The notes under the pieces were generated by a model. That model saw only the letters and a program-made list of their open reading frames with translations, was not told the origin of the DNA and made no database searches. Source: DATCZB01 sp035513215 (GTDB lineage: Bacteria > Pseudomonadota > Gammaproteobacteria > Steroidobacterales > Rariloculaceae). Taken from it: DNA of 64,000 bases. The stretch is from assembly GCA_035513215.1 (NCBI GenBank), contig DATKCK010000061.1, forward strand, positions 1 through 64,000, read 5' to 3'. Position numbers and translations under genes: made by a program. Below are positions 34,653 through 42,378 of this stretch, in pieces (position 1 is the first letter of the stretch; the number at the start of each line of letters is the position of its first letter).

Positions 34653-36626
34653 TCAGTGACCCCCCTGCTCTGCCGGCTTGCCGACGCGTGACTTCGCTTC
34701 GGCTCGCTCGCGCACGGGCTCCCGATAACGCCGATCGGTCGCCGCGAGCAGGCCGCCGAGCGCCATGATGACGCAGCCGAACCAGATGAAGCGGATCATC
34801 GGCTTGTATTGCGCGCGGATGCTCCAGGCGCCGTCGCCGAGCGGCTCGCCGAGCGCGACGAAGACATCGCGCGCCATGCGGCCGTCGATCGCGGCTTCGG
34901 TCATCGGCTCGGTCCGGACGCGGTAAATGCGCTTTTGCGGGCGCAGCGTCGCAATGAACTCGCCGTCCCTGCGCAGCTCGAACTCACCTTCGTCGGCGAC
35001 GAAGTTAGGCCCTTCGACCTGCCTTAAGCCCCGGAACTCGATGTCGAAGCCGGCGACTTCCCAGGTCTCGCCGATTCGCACGGCCCGGTCCGTCTCGATC
35101 GTGAACGCCGAGGTCACCGAGGCACCGATAATGAAAAGCCCGACCCCGAGATGCGCGATGAACATGCCCCACTGCGCGCGCGTCAGTCTGACGGCCCGCG
35201 AATCGAGCCAGCGCGAGACCGGCTCGATCAGCGACGACAGCGTCACCCAGACACCTGCCGTGATACCGACGATGGTCATGACGCCCGTCGAGCCGTAGGC
35301 GATCAGCGGGAACACGACGGCGACGAGCAAGGCGGCGATGCCGAGCCAGCGCAGGCGGCCGATCAGCGTTTTCGGGTTCATCTTCTGCCAGGCGGCATGC
35401 ATGCCGAGGCCGAGCAGGAAAGCGAGCGGCAGCATCGGGACGAGAAAGACGACATTGAAGAACGGCTCGCCGACCGAGAGATTGCCGGCGCCCATGGCGT
35501 CGTGGAAAAGCGGATAGAGCGTGCCGAACAGGATCAGGCCGCAGGCGACGACGAGCAGAATGTTGTTCGCGAGCAGGAAGCTCTCGCGGGAAACGAGCCT
35601 GAAGCCGCCCTCGGCCTCGAAGTTGTGCGCGCGGAACGCATAGAGCACGAGCGAGCCGCCGGAGATCAGCAGCAGCAGCAGCAGGATGAAGAGCCCGCGC
35701 TCGGGATCCGAAGCGAAGGAATGAACCGAGATCAGCACACCGGAGCGCACGAGGAACGTGCCGAGCAGGCTCAGCGTGAACGCGGCAATCGCGAGCAGCA
35801 CGGTCCAGCTCTTGAAGATGCCGCGCCGCTCGGTCACCGCGAGCGAGTGAATCAGGGCCGTGCCCATCAGCCAGGGCATGAACGAGGCGTTCTCGACCGG
35901 ATCCCAGAACCACCAGCCGCCCCAGCCGAGCTCGTAATAGGCCCACCAGCTGCCGAGCGCGATGCCGACGGTCAGGAAGATCCACGCGCCGACGGTCCAG
36001 GGCCTGGTCCAGCGCGCCCAGTTGCGGTCGAGCTTGCCGGTCAAAAGCGCCGCGACGGCGAACGCGAACGGCACGGCCATGCCGACGTAGCCGACATAGA
36101 GCAGCGGCGGATGCGCCACCATCGCCGGGTCCTGAAGCAGCGGATTCAGGTCGTTGCCGTCGATTACCGGCGGCAGCAGCCGGTCGAAGGGATTCGAGGT
36201 CAGCAGCGTGAAGAGCAAAACGCCGGCGCTGACGATGCCGAGCACGCCGAGCACGCGGCTTGCGAACTCGAGCGGCTGGCTGCGGCCGGCTGCGGCGACG
36301 GCCAGCGTCCAGAGCGCGAGCATCAGGCTCCAGAGCAATAACGAGCCCTCGTGTCCGCCCCAGACGGCCGCGATCTTGTAACCGAGCGGCAGGTCCGAGT
36401 TGGAGTGCAGAGCGACGAAGCGCACGCTGAAGTCGTCAGTGACGAAGGCGTGCGTCAGAACCGCGTAAGCAATGACAACGAAAACGAACTGGCCCGTCGC
36501 CGCGGACCGCGCCATGACCATCCAGTCACGACGGCCCGTCTGGGCGCCGGCAAGCGGCAGCGCGGCCTGGCAGATCGCGAGACAACAGGCGAGGATCAGC
36601 GCAAATTGCCCGAGCTCGGGAATCAT
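34653..36626 (-). CDS. ccmF: Haem lyase component CcmF
   Basis: This 657-aa polytopic protein contains the tryptophan-rich haem-handling motif 'GWGGWWFWDPVENASFMPW' and the CcmF sequence 'VRSGVLISVHSFASDP'. CcmF, with CcmH and CcmI, attaches haem to apocytochromes. It lies 2 bases from ccmG and overlaps ccmE. Confidence 0.94.
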   Translation of the reverse strand: MIPELGQFALILACCLAICQAALPLAGAQTGRRDWMVMARSAATGQFVFVVIAYAVLTHAFVTDDFSVRFVALHSNSDLPLGYKIAAVWGGHEGSLLLWSLMLALWTLAVAAAGRSQPLEFASRVLGVLGIVSAGVLLFTLLTSNPFDRLLPPVIDGNDLNPLLQDPAMVAHPPLLYVGYVGMAVPFAFAVAALLTGKLDRNWARWTRPWTVGAWIFLTVGIALGSWWAYYELGWGGWWFWDPVENASFMPWLMGTALIHSLAVTERRGIFKSWTVLLAIAAFTLSLLGTFLVRSGVLISVHSFASDPERGLFILLLLLLISGGSLVLYAFRAHNFEAEGGFRLVSRESFLLANNILLVVACGLILFGTLYPLFHDAMGAGNLSVGEPFFNVVFLVPMLPLAFLLGLGMHAAWQKMNPKTLIGRLRWLGIAALLVAVVFPLIAYGSTGVMTIVGITAGVWVTLSSLIEPVSRWLDSRAVRLTRAQWGMFIAHLGVGLFIIGASVTSAFTIETDRAVRIGETWEVAGFDIEFRGLRQVEGPNFVADEGEFELRRDGEFIATLRPQKRIYRVRTEPMTEAAIDGRMARDVFVALGEPLGDGAWSIRAQYKPMIRFIWFGCVIMALGGLLAATDRRYREPVRERAEAKSRVGKPAEQGGH

Positions 36627-37072
36627 TCGGCTTCGGCCGCCCGCCTCGCGCCCTCTTCCAGCGACTCGGCCACTTCCGGCGCCATGTAGTTCTCGTCGTG
36701 CTTGGCGAGCACCTCGTCGGCGACGAAGAGCCCGTCCGCGTTCATCGTGCCGTGCGTGACGACGCCCTGCCCTTCGGTGAAGAGATCCGGCAGGACGCCC
36801 GTGTGCTGCACGGGGATCGAATGGTAGTTGTCGGTCACGACGAAATCGACCGTCAGGCTGCCCGACGCGCGTTTGACGCTGCCATCGACGACGAGACCGC
36901 CGAGCCTGAAGCGGCGCTCGAGCGGTGCGTCGCCTTCGGCCACCTGCGTCGGGCTGAAGTAATAAAGGAGATTCTCGTTGAAGGCCCGGTAGGCGAAGCC
37001 GGCCGAGACTGCCATGCCCGCGACCACGAGGCCGATGAAAATCATGCGCTGCTGTCTTGCTTTCATGGCCAT
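36623..37072 (-). CDS. ccmE: Haem chaperone CcmE
   Basis: This 149-aa protein has an N-terminal membrane anchor (about 10-28) and an OB-fold domain. 'HDENYMAP' provides His125, the covalent haem-binding residue, and Tyr129. CcmE carries haem from CcmC to CcmF. An ATG two codons downstream is an alternative start. Confidence 0.93.
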   Translation of the reverse strand: MAMKARQQRMIFIGLVVAGMAVSAGFAYRAFNENLLYYFSPTQVAEGDAPLERRFRLGGLVVDGSVKRASGSLTVDFVVTDNYHSIPVQHTGVLPDLFTEGQGVVTHGTMNADGLFVADEVLAKHDENYMAPEVAESLEEGARRAAEAE

Positions 37073-37078
37073 TCCTGC

Positions 37079-37264
37079 CTAGAGCTGACTGACACGGGGC
37101 CTGCGACCCTCGGGCTCGGGCTCGCCGTCACGCGCCGCGAGGCGCAGATTGCGTTTGAGCCTCGAGCGCGCGGCCCAGACGTTCCATATCAATACCCCAA
37201 GTGTAATGCCGTAGGCGCTCCAAACGTAGGCGCCGTTGCCGCCCATCGAGAAAAATTCACTCAC
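37079..37264 (-). CDS. ccmD: Haem exporter protein CcmD
   Basis: This 61-aa single-pass membrane protein starts at a GTG overlapping the ccmC stop. 'FFSMGGNGAYVWSAYGITLG' followed by a helix and 'RSRLKRNLR' matches the CcmD pattern. It helps release haem-CcmE from the CcmABC complex. It is easily missed because a longer unrelated frame overlaps it. Confidence 0.87.
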   Translation of the reverse strand: MSEFFSMGGNGAYVWSAYGITLGVLIWNVWAARSRLKRNLRLAARDGEPEPEGRRPRVSQL

Positions 37265-38013
37265 GCCGCGCCCTCCCGGACCAGGCTCTGCAGCCAGCGC
37301 GTGCCGTGCTCGCGCTCGACGATCTCGGCCTGAAGCCGCCGCAGCAGTATCCAGAAAAAGAGCGCCGTGAAGCCGGCCACCATGATCAGGAACGGGATCA
37401 GCATCGACGTGTCCATCGCCGGCGAGCCGAGCCGCGAGATTGTCGGGCCCTGGTGCAGCGTGTTCCACCACAGCACCGAGTAGTGAATGATCGGCACGTT
37501 GACGATGCCGACGACGGCGAGCACGGCACTGACGCGGTCGGCCTTGTCGCGATCGTCGAACGCGGCCCTGAGCGCCAGGTAGCCGAGGTAGAGAAACAGC
37601 AGCAACAGCTCGAACATAAGCCTCGGATCGCCCCACTCCCAGTAGGTTCCCCAGGTCGGCCGGCCCCATATCGCGCCCGTCGCAAGCGCGCAGAACGTGA
37701 ACGAGGCGCCGATCGGCGCGGCGCTGACGGCGACGGCATGGGCCAGCTTGATGCGCCAGATGAATCCGATTCCGGCCGCGACGGCCATCACCGTGTAGGC
37801 CATCATGCTGATGTAGGCCGTTTGCGGATGGATATAAAGGATGCGATAGACCTCTCCCTGAGTCCGCTCCGTCGGCGCGATAACGAGCCCCCAGAAGCCG
37901 CCCACCGCCAGCAGAATCAGCGCGATGCCCGCGAGCCAGGGCGCAAGCGTATTCGCGAGCCCGTAGACATAGGGCGGCGAGCCGAAGCGGTGGAACCAGA
38001 TGGGGAGCTTCAT
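37261..38013 (-). CDS. ccmC: Haem exporter protein CcmC
   Basis: This 250-aa protein has six helices, the WWD-type motif 'WGRPTWGTYWEWGDPRLMFELLL' and periplasmic histidines ('HPQTAYISM', 'IHYSVLWWNTLHQGPT'). CcmC loads haem onto CcmE. It is slightly longer than many orthologues at the C-terminus, after 'LFFWILLRRLQAEIVERE'. Confidence 0.93.
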   Translation of the reverse strand: MKLPIWFHRFGSPPYVYGLANTLAPWLAGIALILLAVGGFWGLVIAPTERTQGEVYRILYIHPQTAYISMMAYTVMAVAAGIGFIWRIKLAHAVAVSAAPIGASFTFCALATGAIWGRPTWGTYWEWGDPRLMFELLLLFLYLGYLALRAAFDDRDKADRVSAVLAVVGIVNVPIIHYSVLWWNTLHQGPTISRLGSPAMDTSMLIPFLIMVAGFTALFFWILLRRLQAEIVEREHGTRWLQSLVREGAA

Positions 38014-38041
38014 TGGTAGCTTGAGGCCATTGGAGACGAGG

Positions 38042-38818
38042 CTATTCGAGACTGACCCTGAGCGCTGCCGCGATGGCGATGGGCCCGAGGCTCACCGCGA
38101 GCATCGCGAGCGACGCAATGAAGTATAGCGGTCCGGCCGCGGACTCCGCGTCGAGCGCGAGCACGGTGGCCCGCGCGCCGAAGATCAGGATCGGGCTCGC
38201 GAGCGGCAGCACGAGCAGCCCAATGATCGCTGCCGCGCCTCTGAGGCTCACGGTCAGCGCGGCCCCGATCGCGACGAGCACGGTCAGCGCCGGGGTCGCG
38301 AGCAGCAGCGCGAAAGCCAGCATCAGCGAGGTCGCGAGCGGGAGCTGATAGATCAGCCCGAATACCGGCACGAGGACGATCAGGGGCAGCCCGCTGACGA
38401 GCCAGTGCGCCGCGAGCTTGCCGTAGACGAGCGCGATGAACGGCACCGGGCTCAGCATCAGCTGCTCCATGCTGCCGTCCTCGACGTCGTTCAGAAACAG
38501 CCGATCGAGCCCCATCAGCGAGGACAAGAGCGCGGCCATCCACAGCACGGCGATGCCGAGACTCTGAAGGCCGTAGAGGGGACGTCCGGCGACGCTCGCC
38601 TCGATCGCGCCCGCCTCGTCGCCGCCACCGGCTTCGGCGTCGGCGGCCGCAACGACAGTCTCGCCGACGCCCGTTCCGAACCGATCGGGCGAGAGCGCGA
38701 GCGGAAACATCGCGCTGACCGCGATGAAGAAAAGCAGGGGAATGCCCCAGTCGCTCGGGCGCCGGAACGCGAGCCTCAGATCGCGGCGAAAGATCAGCGA
38801 GACGGCATCAAACGGCAT
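38042..38818 (-). CDS. ccmB: Haem exporter permease CcmB
   Basis: This 258-aa protein starts 'MPFDAVSLIFRRDLRLAFRR', as CcmB proteins do, and has six hydrophobic helices. An acidic/Gly-Ala insert ('AAADAEAGGGDEAGAIEAS' region, about residues 60-80) makes it longer than the usual 220 aa. CcmB pairs with the CcmA ATPase, whose stop lies 3 bases upstream. Confidence 0.88.
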   Translation of the reverse strand: MPFDAVSLIFRRDLRLAFRRPSDWGIPLLFFIAVSAMFPLALSPDRFGTGVGETVVAAADAEAGGGDEAGAIEASVAGRPLYGLQSLGIAVLWMAALLSSLMGLDRLFLNDVEDGSMEQLMLSPVPFIALVYGKLAAHWLVSGLPLIVLVPVFGLIYQLPLATSLMLAFALLLATPALTVLVAIGAALTVSLRGAAAIIGLLVLPLASPILIFGARATVLALDAESAAGPLYFIASLAMLAVSLGPIAIAAALRVSLE

Positions 38819-38821
38819 CGG

Positions 38822-39436
38822 CTAGAGCTCCACGAGCAGGCTGCCGGGCCGTTTCAGCACGTCGGCGAGATGGGTCGCGACGAGGGCCATGCCCTGCCCC
38901 GCGAGATGCTCGTCGATCCAGCCGAGCACGAGCTCGCGGCCGGCCGGATCGAGATTCGTCAGCGGCTCGTCGAGGAGCCAAAGGCTCGCGCCGGAGACCT
39001 TCAGCGCCGCGAGCGCGGTCCGGCGTTTTTGCCCCGCCGACAGATGCCGGACGCTGCGATCGGCGAAGGGCTCGAGCCCGAGCGTCGCCAGAGTTTTAGA
39101 TATCGCATCAGATTTACTTCTCAATTGATTGATAAATTGAATATTTTCGTAAACCGTCAGATCCTTCTTGAGCCCCTCGAGATGACCCTGGTAGGCAATT
39201 TCACGACGCGCCTCGGGCTCGAGCCCGGCGACCGGTGTGCCGCCGACCAGGATCTCTCCGGCGCCGGGCGGCGCGAAACCGGCAACGGTGCGCAGCAGCG
39301 TCGTCTTGCCGCTACCGTTCGGGCCTGTGACGAGCGCGAGCTGGCCCGGCTCGAGACCGAAGCTCAGGTCCGAGACGAGCACGCGGCCGCCCCGCCTGAG
39401 CTCGACGCCTGTGAGAACGAGGCCGGATCGGGTCAA
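38822..39436 (-). CDS. ccmA: Haem exporter ATP-binding protein CcmA
   Basis: This 204-aa ABC ATPase has Walker A 'GPNGSGKTT' at residues 38-46, signature 'LSAGQKRRTALA' and Walker B 'LWLLDEPLTNLD'. It energises release of haem-loaded CcmE. It is the first gene of the ccmA-I operon. Bases 39093-39160 form an AT-rich patch of rare codons in an intact frame. Confidence 0.92.
   Translation of the reverse strand: MTRSGLVLTGVELRRGGRVLVSDLSFGLEPGQLALVTGPNGSGKTTLLRTVAGFAPPGAGEILVGGTPVAGLEPEARREIAYQGHLEGLKKDLTVYENIQFINQLRSKSDAISKTLATLGLEPFADRSVRHLSAGQKRRTALAALKVSGASLWLLDEPLTNLDPAGRELVLGWIDEHLAGQGMALVATHLADVLKRPGSLLVEL
39093..39160 (-). other. AT-rich rare-codon patch inside ccmA
   Basis: On the coding strand, codons for a segment within 'ENIQFINQLRSKSDAISKTL' are AT-rich (GAA AAT ATT CAA TTT ATC AAT), flanked by GC-rich codons. 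The position is the helical domain before the ABC signature. The protein still matches CcmA, where 'LENLRFW'-like sequence stands here. Confidence 0.7.
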
Positions 39437-39552
39437 CTGAGGCTCCGGGACGTCGGTTCGCGGATTTTGCCGCAGCCGTGCGGCAGGTAACGTCTGGAAG
39501 CCTCACAAATTCTCGATAAATCAATAAATAAGCACATAATCATCAACCGATA

Positions 39553-39581
39553 TTTACATAACCCCGGCACTTGCATAGACT
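39553..39581 (+). promoter_or_regulatory. Candidate sigma-70 promoter for the ExeA/FHA gene
   Basis: TTTACA (39553-39558) and TAGACT (39576-39581) are separated by 17 bases in an AT-rich intergenic block between the divergent ccmA and the ExeA-like/FHA gene. The start codon lies about 50 bases downstream. The -10 box matches consensus at four of six positions. Confidence 0.5.
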
Positions 39582-39631
39582 GGCCCGTGCCGAGACGACT
39601 CTTAGCTGACAACAACAAGCGACAGTAAACA

Positions 39632-40858
39632 GTGAATAATCGGCAGGCGGCAGTTGTGCTGCGCGACATCTCGCCGGCACGGATTTTCGCACGACCAACG
39701 GCGGAAGACCTATGGCTGGGACCGACTCGTGAGTCGGTCCTCAGTCTTCTTATCATGCCGGCGCAAACGCGCGTGCTGCTCGGTCCTCAGTCGAGCGGCC
39801 GGACCACTCTCCTTCGGCATCTCGAGCAGCGCATGTCGGACAGGGCGACGACACTGCGCGCGCCCGGACCGCAAACGCTGGGCAAGGGCGTGCTCGAGAC
39901 GCTGCTCGACTCGGCCGGGCTTGCGGGCGGCGATCTCGGCATGTCCGAGCTGCGGCGCCTTCTCGGCGTCTACATCGACGAAAGCCTGGCAAAGGGCCGG
40001 CGTGTTGTGATCGAGGTCGACGACGCCGACCGCTACAGCGAAGCCGCCTGGAGGGAGATCGAGCGCCTGCTCGCCGCCGGCAGCGGCGCCCGGCGGCCCG
40101 AGCTCCTGCTCTCTCTCGTGCATCTCGACGAGCGCAGCTCGGTGGCCGCATCCTACGTGCGCGGCCTCGAAGCGCCCGCGCTCGCCGTGATCGACTGGCT
40201 CCAGCCGCGCGAGGTCTCGAGCTATTTGCGGTGGCGACTGGATCGATTCGGGCTCGCCGGCGTCAACTCGCCTTCCGCGACCCGGCTGATCGCTAAGTGC
40301 ACGAAAGGCTGCTTCGGGGCCATCGACCACATCTGCCAGATGGCGCTGCTGCTCCTGCGCAAGGACAGCGGCGACCAGATCAGCGTCGCCATCGTCAGCC
40401 GCGCGATGCGGCGCTTGCGGGGCGAGCTCGAAGCCGAGGACGGCGTCCTTACGAAGCCGCCGGCCGCGAGGCTGATCATCTCCGAGGGCGGCAAGGTGAT
40501 CAGGGAGGCGCAGCTCGGCTTTCGCACGCTGATCGGCCGCAGCCGCGTCAACGACATCTGCCTCGACAATGTTTACCTGAGCCGCCACCACGCGGTTCTC
40601 GTGCGGGCGCGGGGCGGCTATTACCTGACCGACCTCAACAGCGTCAACGGCGTCATCGTCAAGGGCGAGCGCGTCGAGGGCGCGCAGATCGAGAGCGGCG
40701 AGGTGTTCATGATCGGGCCGTTCCGACTCAAGCTCGAGATTCCGGAGGAGATCGCCGCGGTCGCGGCCGCCGATCCGGTGCCGCCGAGGCTGGCCGACAC
40801 CGTGGTGATGCCGGCTCCAGAGCAGCCGGAGCCGGCACAACTCAAGATGATCAAGTAG
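39632..40858 (+). CDS. ExeA-like ATPase fused to an FHA domain
   Basis: This 408-aa protein has an N-terminal AAA/ExeA-type domain with Walker A 'LLGPQSSGRTTLL' (about residues 48-60) and 'VVIEVDDADR' as Walker B near 125. A linker is followed by a C-terminal FHA domain (about 275-375) with 'LIGRSRVNDICLDNVYLSRHHAVL' (the GR-S-RHH phosphothreonine site) and 'LTDLNSVNGVIVKGERV'. FHA domains bind phosphothreonine. The fusion suggests an ATPase controlled by Ser/Thr phosphorylation, possibly in envelope or secretion assembly. The GTG start is at 39632. Confidence 0.82.
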   Translation: MNNRQAAVVLRDISPARIFARPTAEDLWLGPTRESVLSLLIMPAQTRVLLGPQSSGRTTLLRHLEQRMSDRATTLRAPGPQTLGKGVLETLLDSAGLAGGDLGMSELRRLLGVYIDESLAKGRRVVIEVDDADRYSEAAWREIERLLAAGSGARRPELLLSLVHLDERSSVAASYVRGLEAPALAVIDWLQPREVSSYLRWRLDRFGLAGVNSPSATRLIAKCTKGCFGAIDHICQMALLLLRKDSGDQISVAIVSRAMRRLRGELEAEDGVLTKPPAARLIISEGGKVIREAQLGFRTLIGRSRVNDICLDNVYLSRHHAVLVRARGGYYLTDLNSVNGVIVKGERVEGAQIESGEVFMIGPFRLKLEIPEEIAAVAAADPVPPRLADTVVMPAPEQPEPAQLKMIK

Positions 40859-40874
40859 ACGGCATCTCGCGGCC

Positions 40875-42287
40875 TCAGAGCGTGCCGGGTAGCGTCCAGC
40901 CCGCGTACCAGAGATCCAACCCGTCCGGATTGACGGCGCCGGCGTAATCCGTCACGTCAAAAAAGGCCGGATCGGCCACGCTTTCGGCGTAGGTCGTGTT
41001 GATCGCTGCGATGTCGAGGTCTCCAACGGCCGAGGCCTCGGCAGCCTGGCTCGCGTAGTTCGCGTCGAGCTGCACGTCGGCGATCGGCGCCGGGATCAGG
41101 TTGACATCGCCGGACGTGTCGCAGTCGGCCACCGGATTCGTGAAGGCGAGATAAGTCAGTGGCGGCTGGGCGGCATTGACCGAGTTAATGCATGTGGTTG
41201 CGCCGGCGAAGCCAGAGTCATAGGTGAACACCGAGTGGTGCAGGAACCCGCCGGAAGACGCCTTGAAGACCAGCAGCGTCGATTGCGCGCCGTTGCCGAT
41301 GAAGGTGCCATTGGCGATCGTGGGCTTCGAGTAGAAGTCGAGCGTGCCTTCGGTGTCCGCTTCGATCGCGTTGCCGTTCGTCGCGGCGCCCTGGATCGCG
41401 AGCACATACTGCAGATTACCCTGCCAGCCCTCGTCCCAGTCGACCGTGTCGTCGAGGTTGCTGGTCAGCACCAGGTACTTGCCGCTGACGGCGCCCCCGT
41501 AGAACTCGATACCGTCGTCGGCGTTGTCGTGGATCTGGATGTACTCGAGCGTCGTGCCGGAACCGACACCGACGAGCGAGATGCCGTTGATCTCGTTGCC
41601 GACGGCGAACTCGAACCCGCCTTCGGTCACGATCACGTAGCGCAGGGTGCCGCTGTCGTCATCGGCCGTGTAGCCGCCGGCGAAACCCGACTCGCCCTCG
41701 GAGTCGATGTTGCAGGCGACGGCGCCCTGGTTCGCCAGCAGGCATTCGTTATGCAGCCCATAGCCGTGAATGAGCAGGCCGCCCCATTCGCCGGCGCCCA
41801 CGTAGTCGTCGTCGTCGGAGCTGAAGATGATCGGATCAGCGGCCGTGCCGATGGCCTGGATCTGCGAGCCGCGCGTGATGATCATGTTCGCGAAGCTGCC
41901 GGTCTGCCCCTTGATCTCGGTTCCGGCTTCGATCGTCAGAATAGCGTTGACGACGGGCTCGTTGTTCCCGAGCGTGCCTTCGATGACCGACATTTCCTCG
42001 TTACCGTTGCCGACCGTGACCGTGCCGTCCATATACCAGATCTTGTCGCTGGTAAGCGTTCGGCTCTGCATTATCGACGAGGGGAGCTGACAGACGTCGT
42101 TACCGCTGCTGTCGTGGGGCCGCGCGGAGGCCCAGGTCGGGCAGTTCGAGGTCGTGCCGCCGCCACCGCCGCCGCCGGTGGTGGTGCTCGTGATATTGAT
42201 GACCGCCTCGTCGCCGTCCGTGCAGCCGTACAGCCCGCCCGCTGCAACCAGCAGCATCGATGCGAGCGACAATCCTTTCGTGTTCAT
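40875..42287 (-). CDS. Exported lipoprotein with beta-helix-like repeats
   Basis: This 470-aa protein has a lipobox 'GGLYGC' (Cys22) after a short signal. A poly-Gly tract ('TTTGGGGGGGTTSN') and repeated short beta-strand-turn units ('LTIEAGTEIKGQTG', 'GEWGGLLIHGYG', 'TLEYIQIHDNADDGIEFYGG') suggest a right-handed beta-helix. Its position 91 bases after a TonB-dependent receptor suggests a surface-exposed substrate-binding partner. The ATG at 42287 has an AGGAG site 8 bases upstream. The substrate is unknown. Confidence 0.8.
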   Translation of the reverse strand: MNTKGLSLASMLLVAAGGLYGCTDGDEAVINITSTTTGGGGGGGTTSNCPTWASARPHDSSGNDVCQLPSSIMQSRTLTSDKIWYMDGTVTVGNGNEEMSVIEGTLGNNEPVVNAILTIEAGTEIKGQTGSFANMIITRGSQIQAIGTAADPIIFSSDDDDYVGAGEWGGLLIHGYGLHNECLLANQGAVACNIDSEGESGFAGGYTADDDSGTLRYVIVTEGGFEFAVGNEINGISLVGVGSGTTLEYIQIHDNADDGIEFYGGAVSGKYLVLTSNLDDTVDWDEGWQGNLQYVLAIQGAATNGNAIEADTEGTLDFYSKPTIANGTFIGNGAQSTLLVFKASSGGFLHHSVFTYDSGFAGATTCINSVNAAQPPLTYLAFTNPVADCDTSGDVNLIPAPIADVQLDANYASQAAEASAVGDLDIAAINTTYAESVADPAFFDVTDYAGAVNPDGLDLWYAGWTLPGTL

Positions 42288-42378
42288 TAACAAGCTCCTA
42301 CCGTTTACTCAATCACTACCGCAGATAATTCGAAGATCCGACGACCGCGCGTTCATGCGTTCATCCGCAGGCGTCGGA

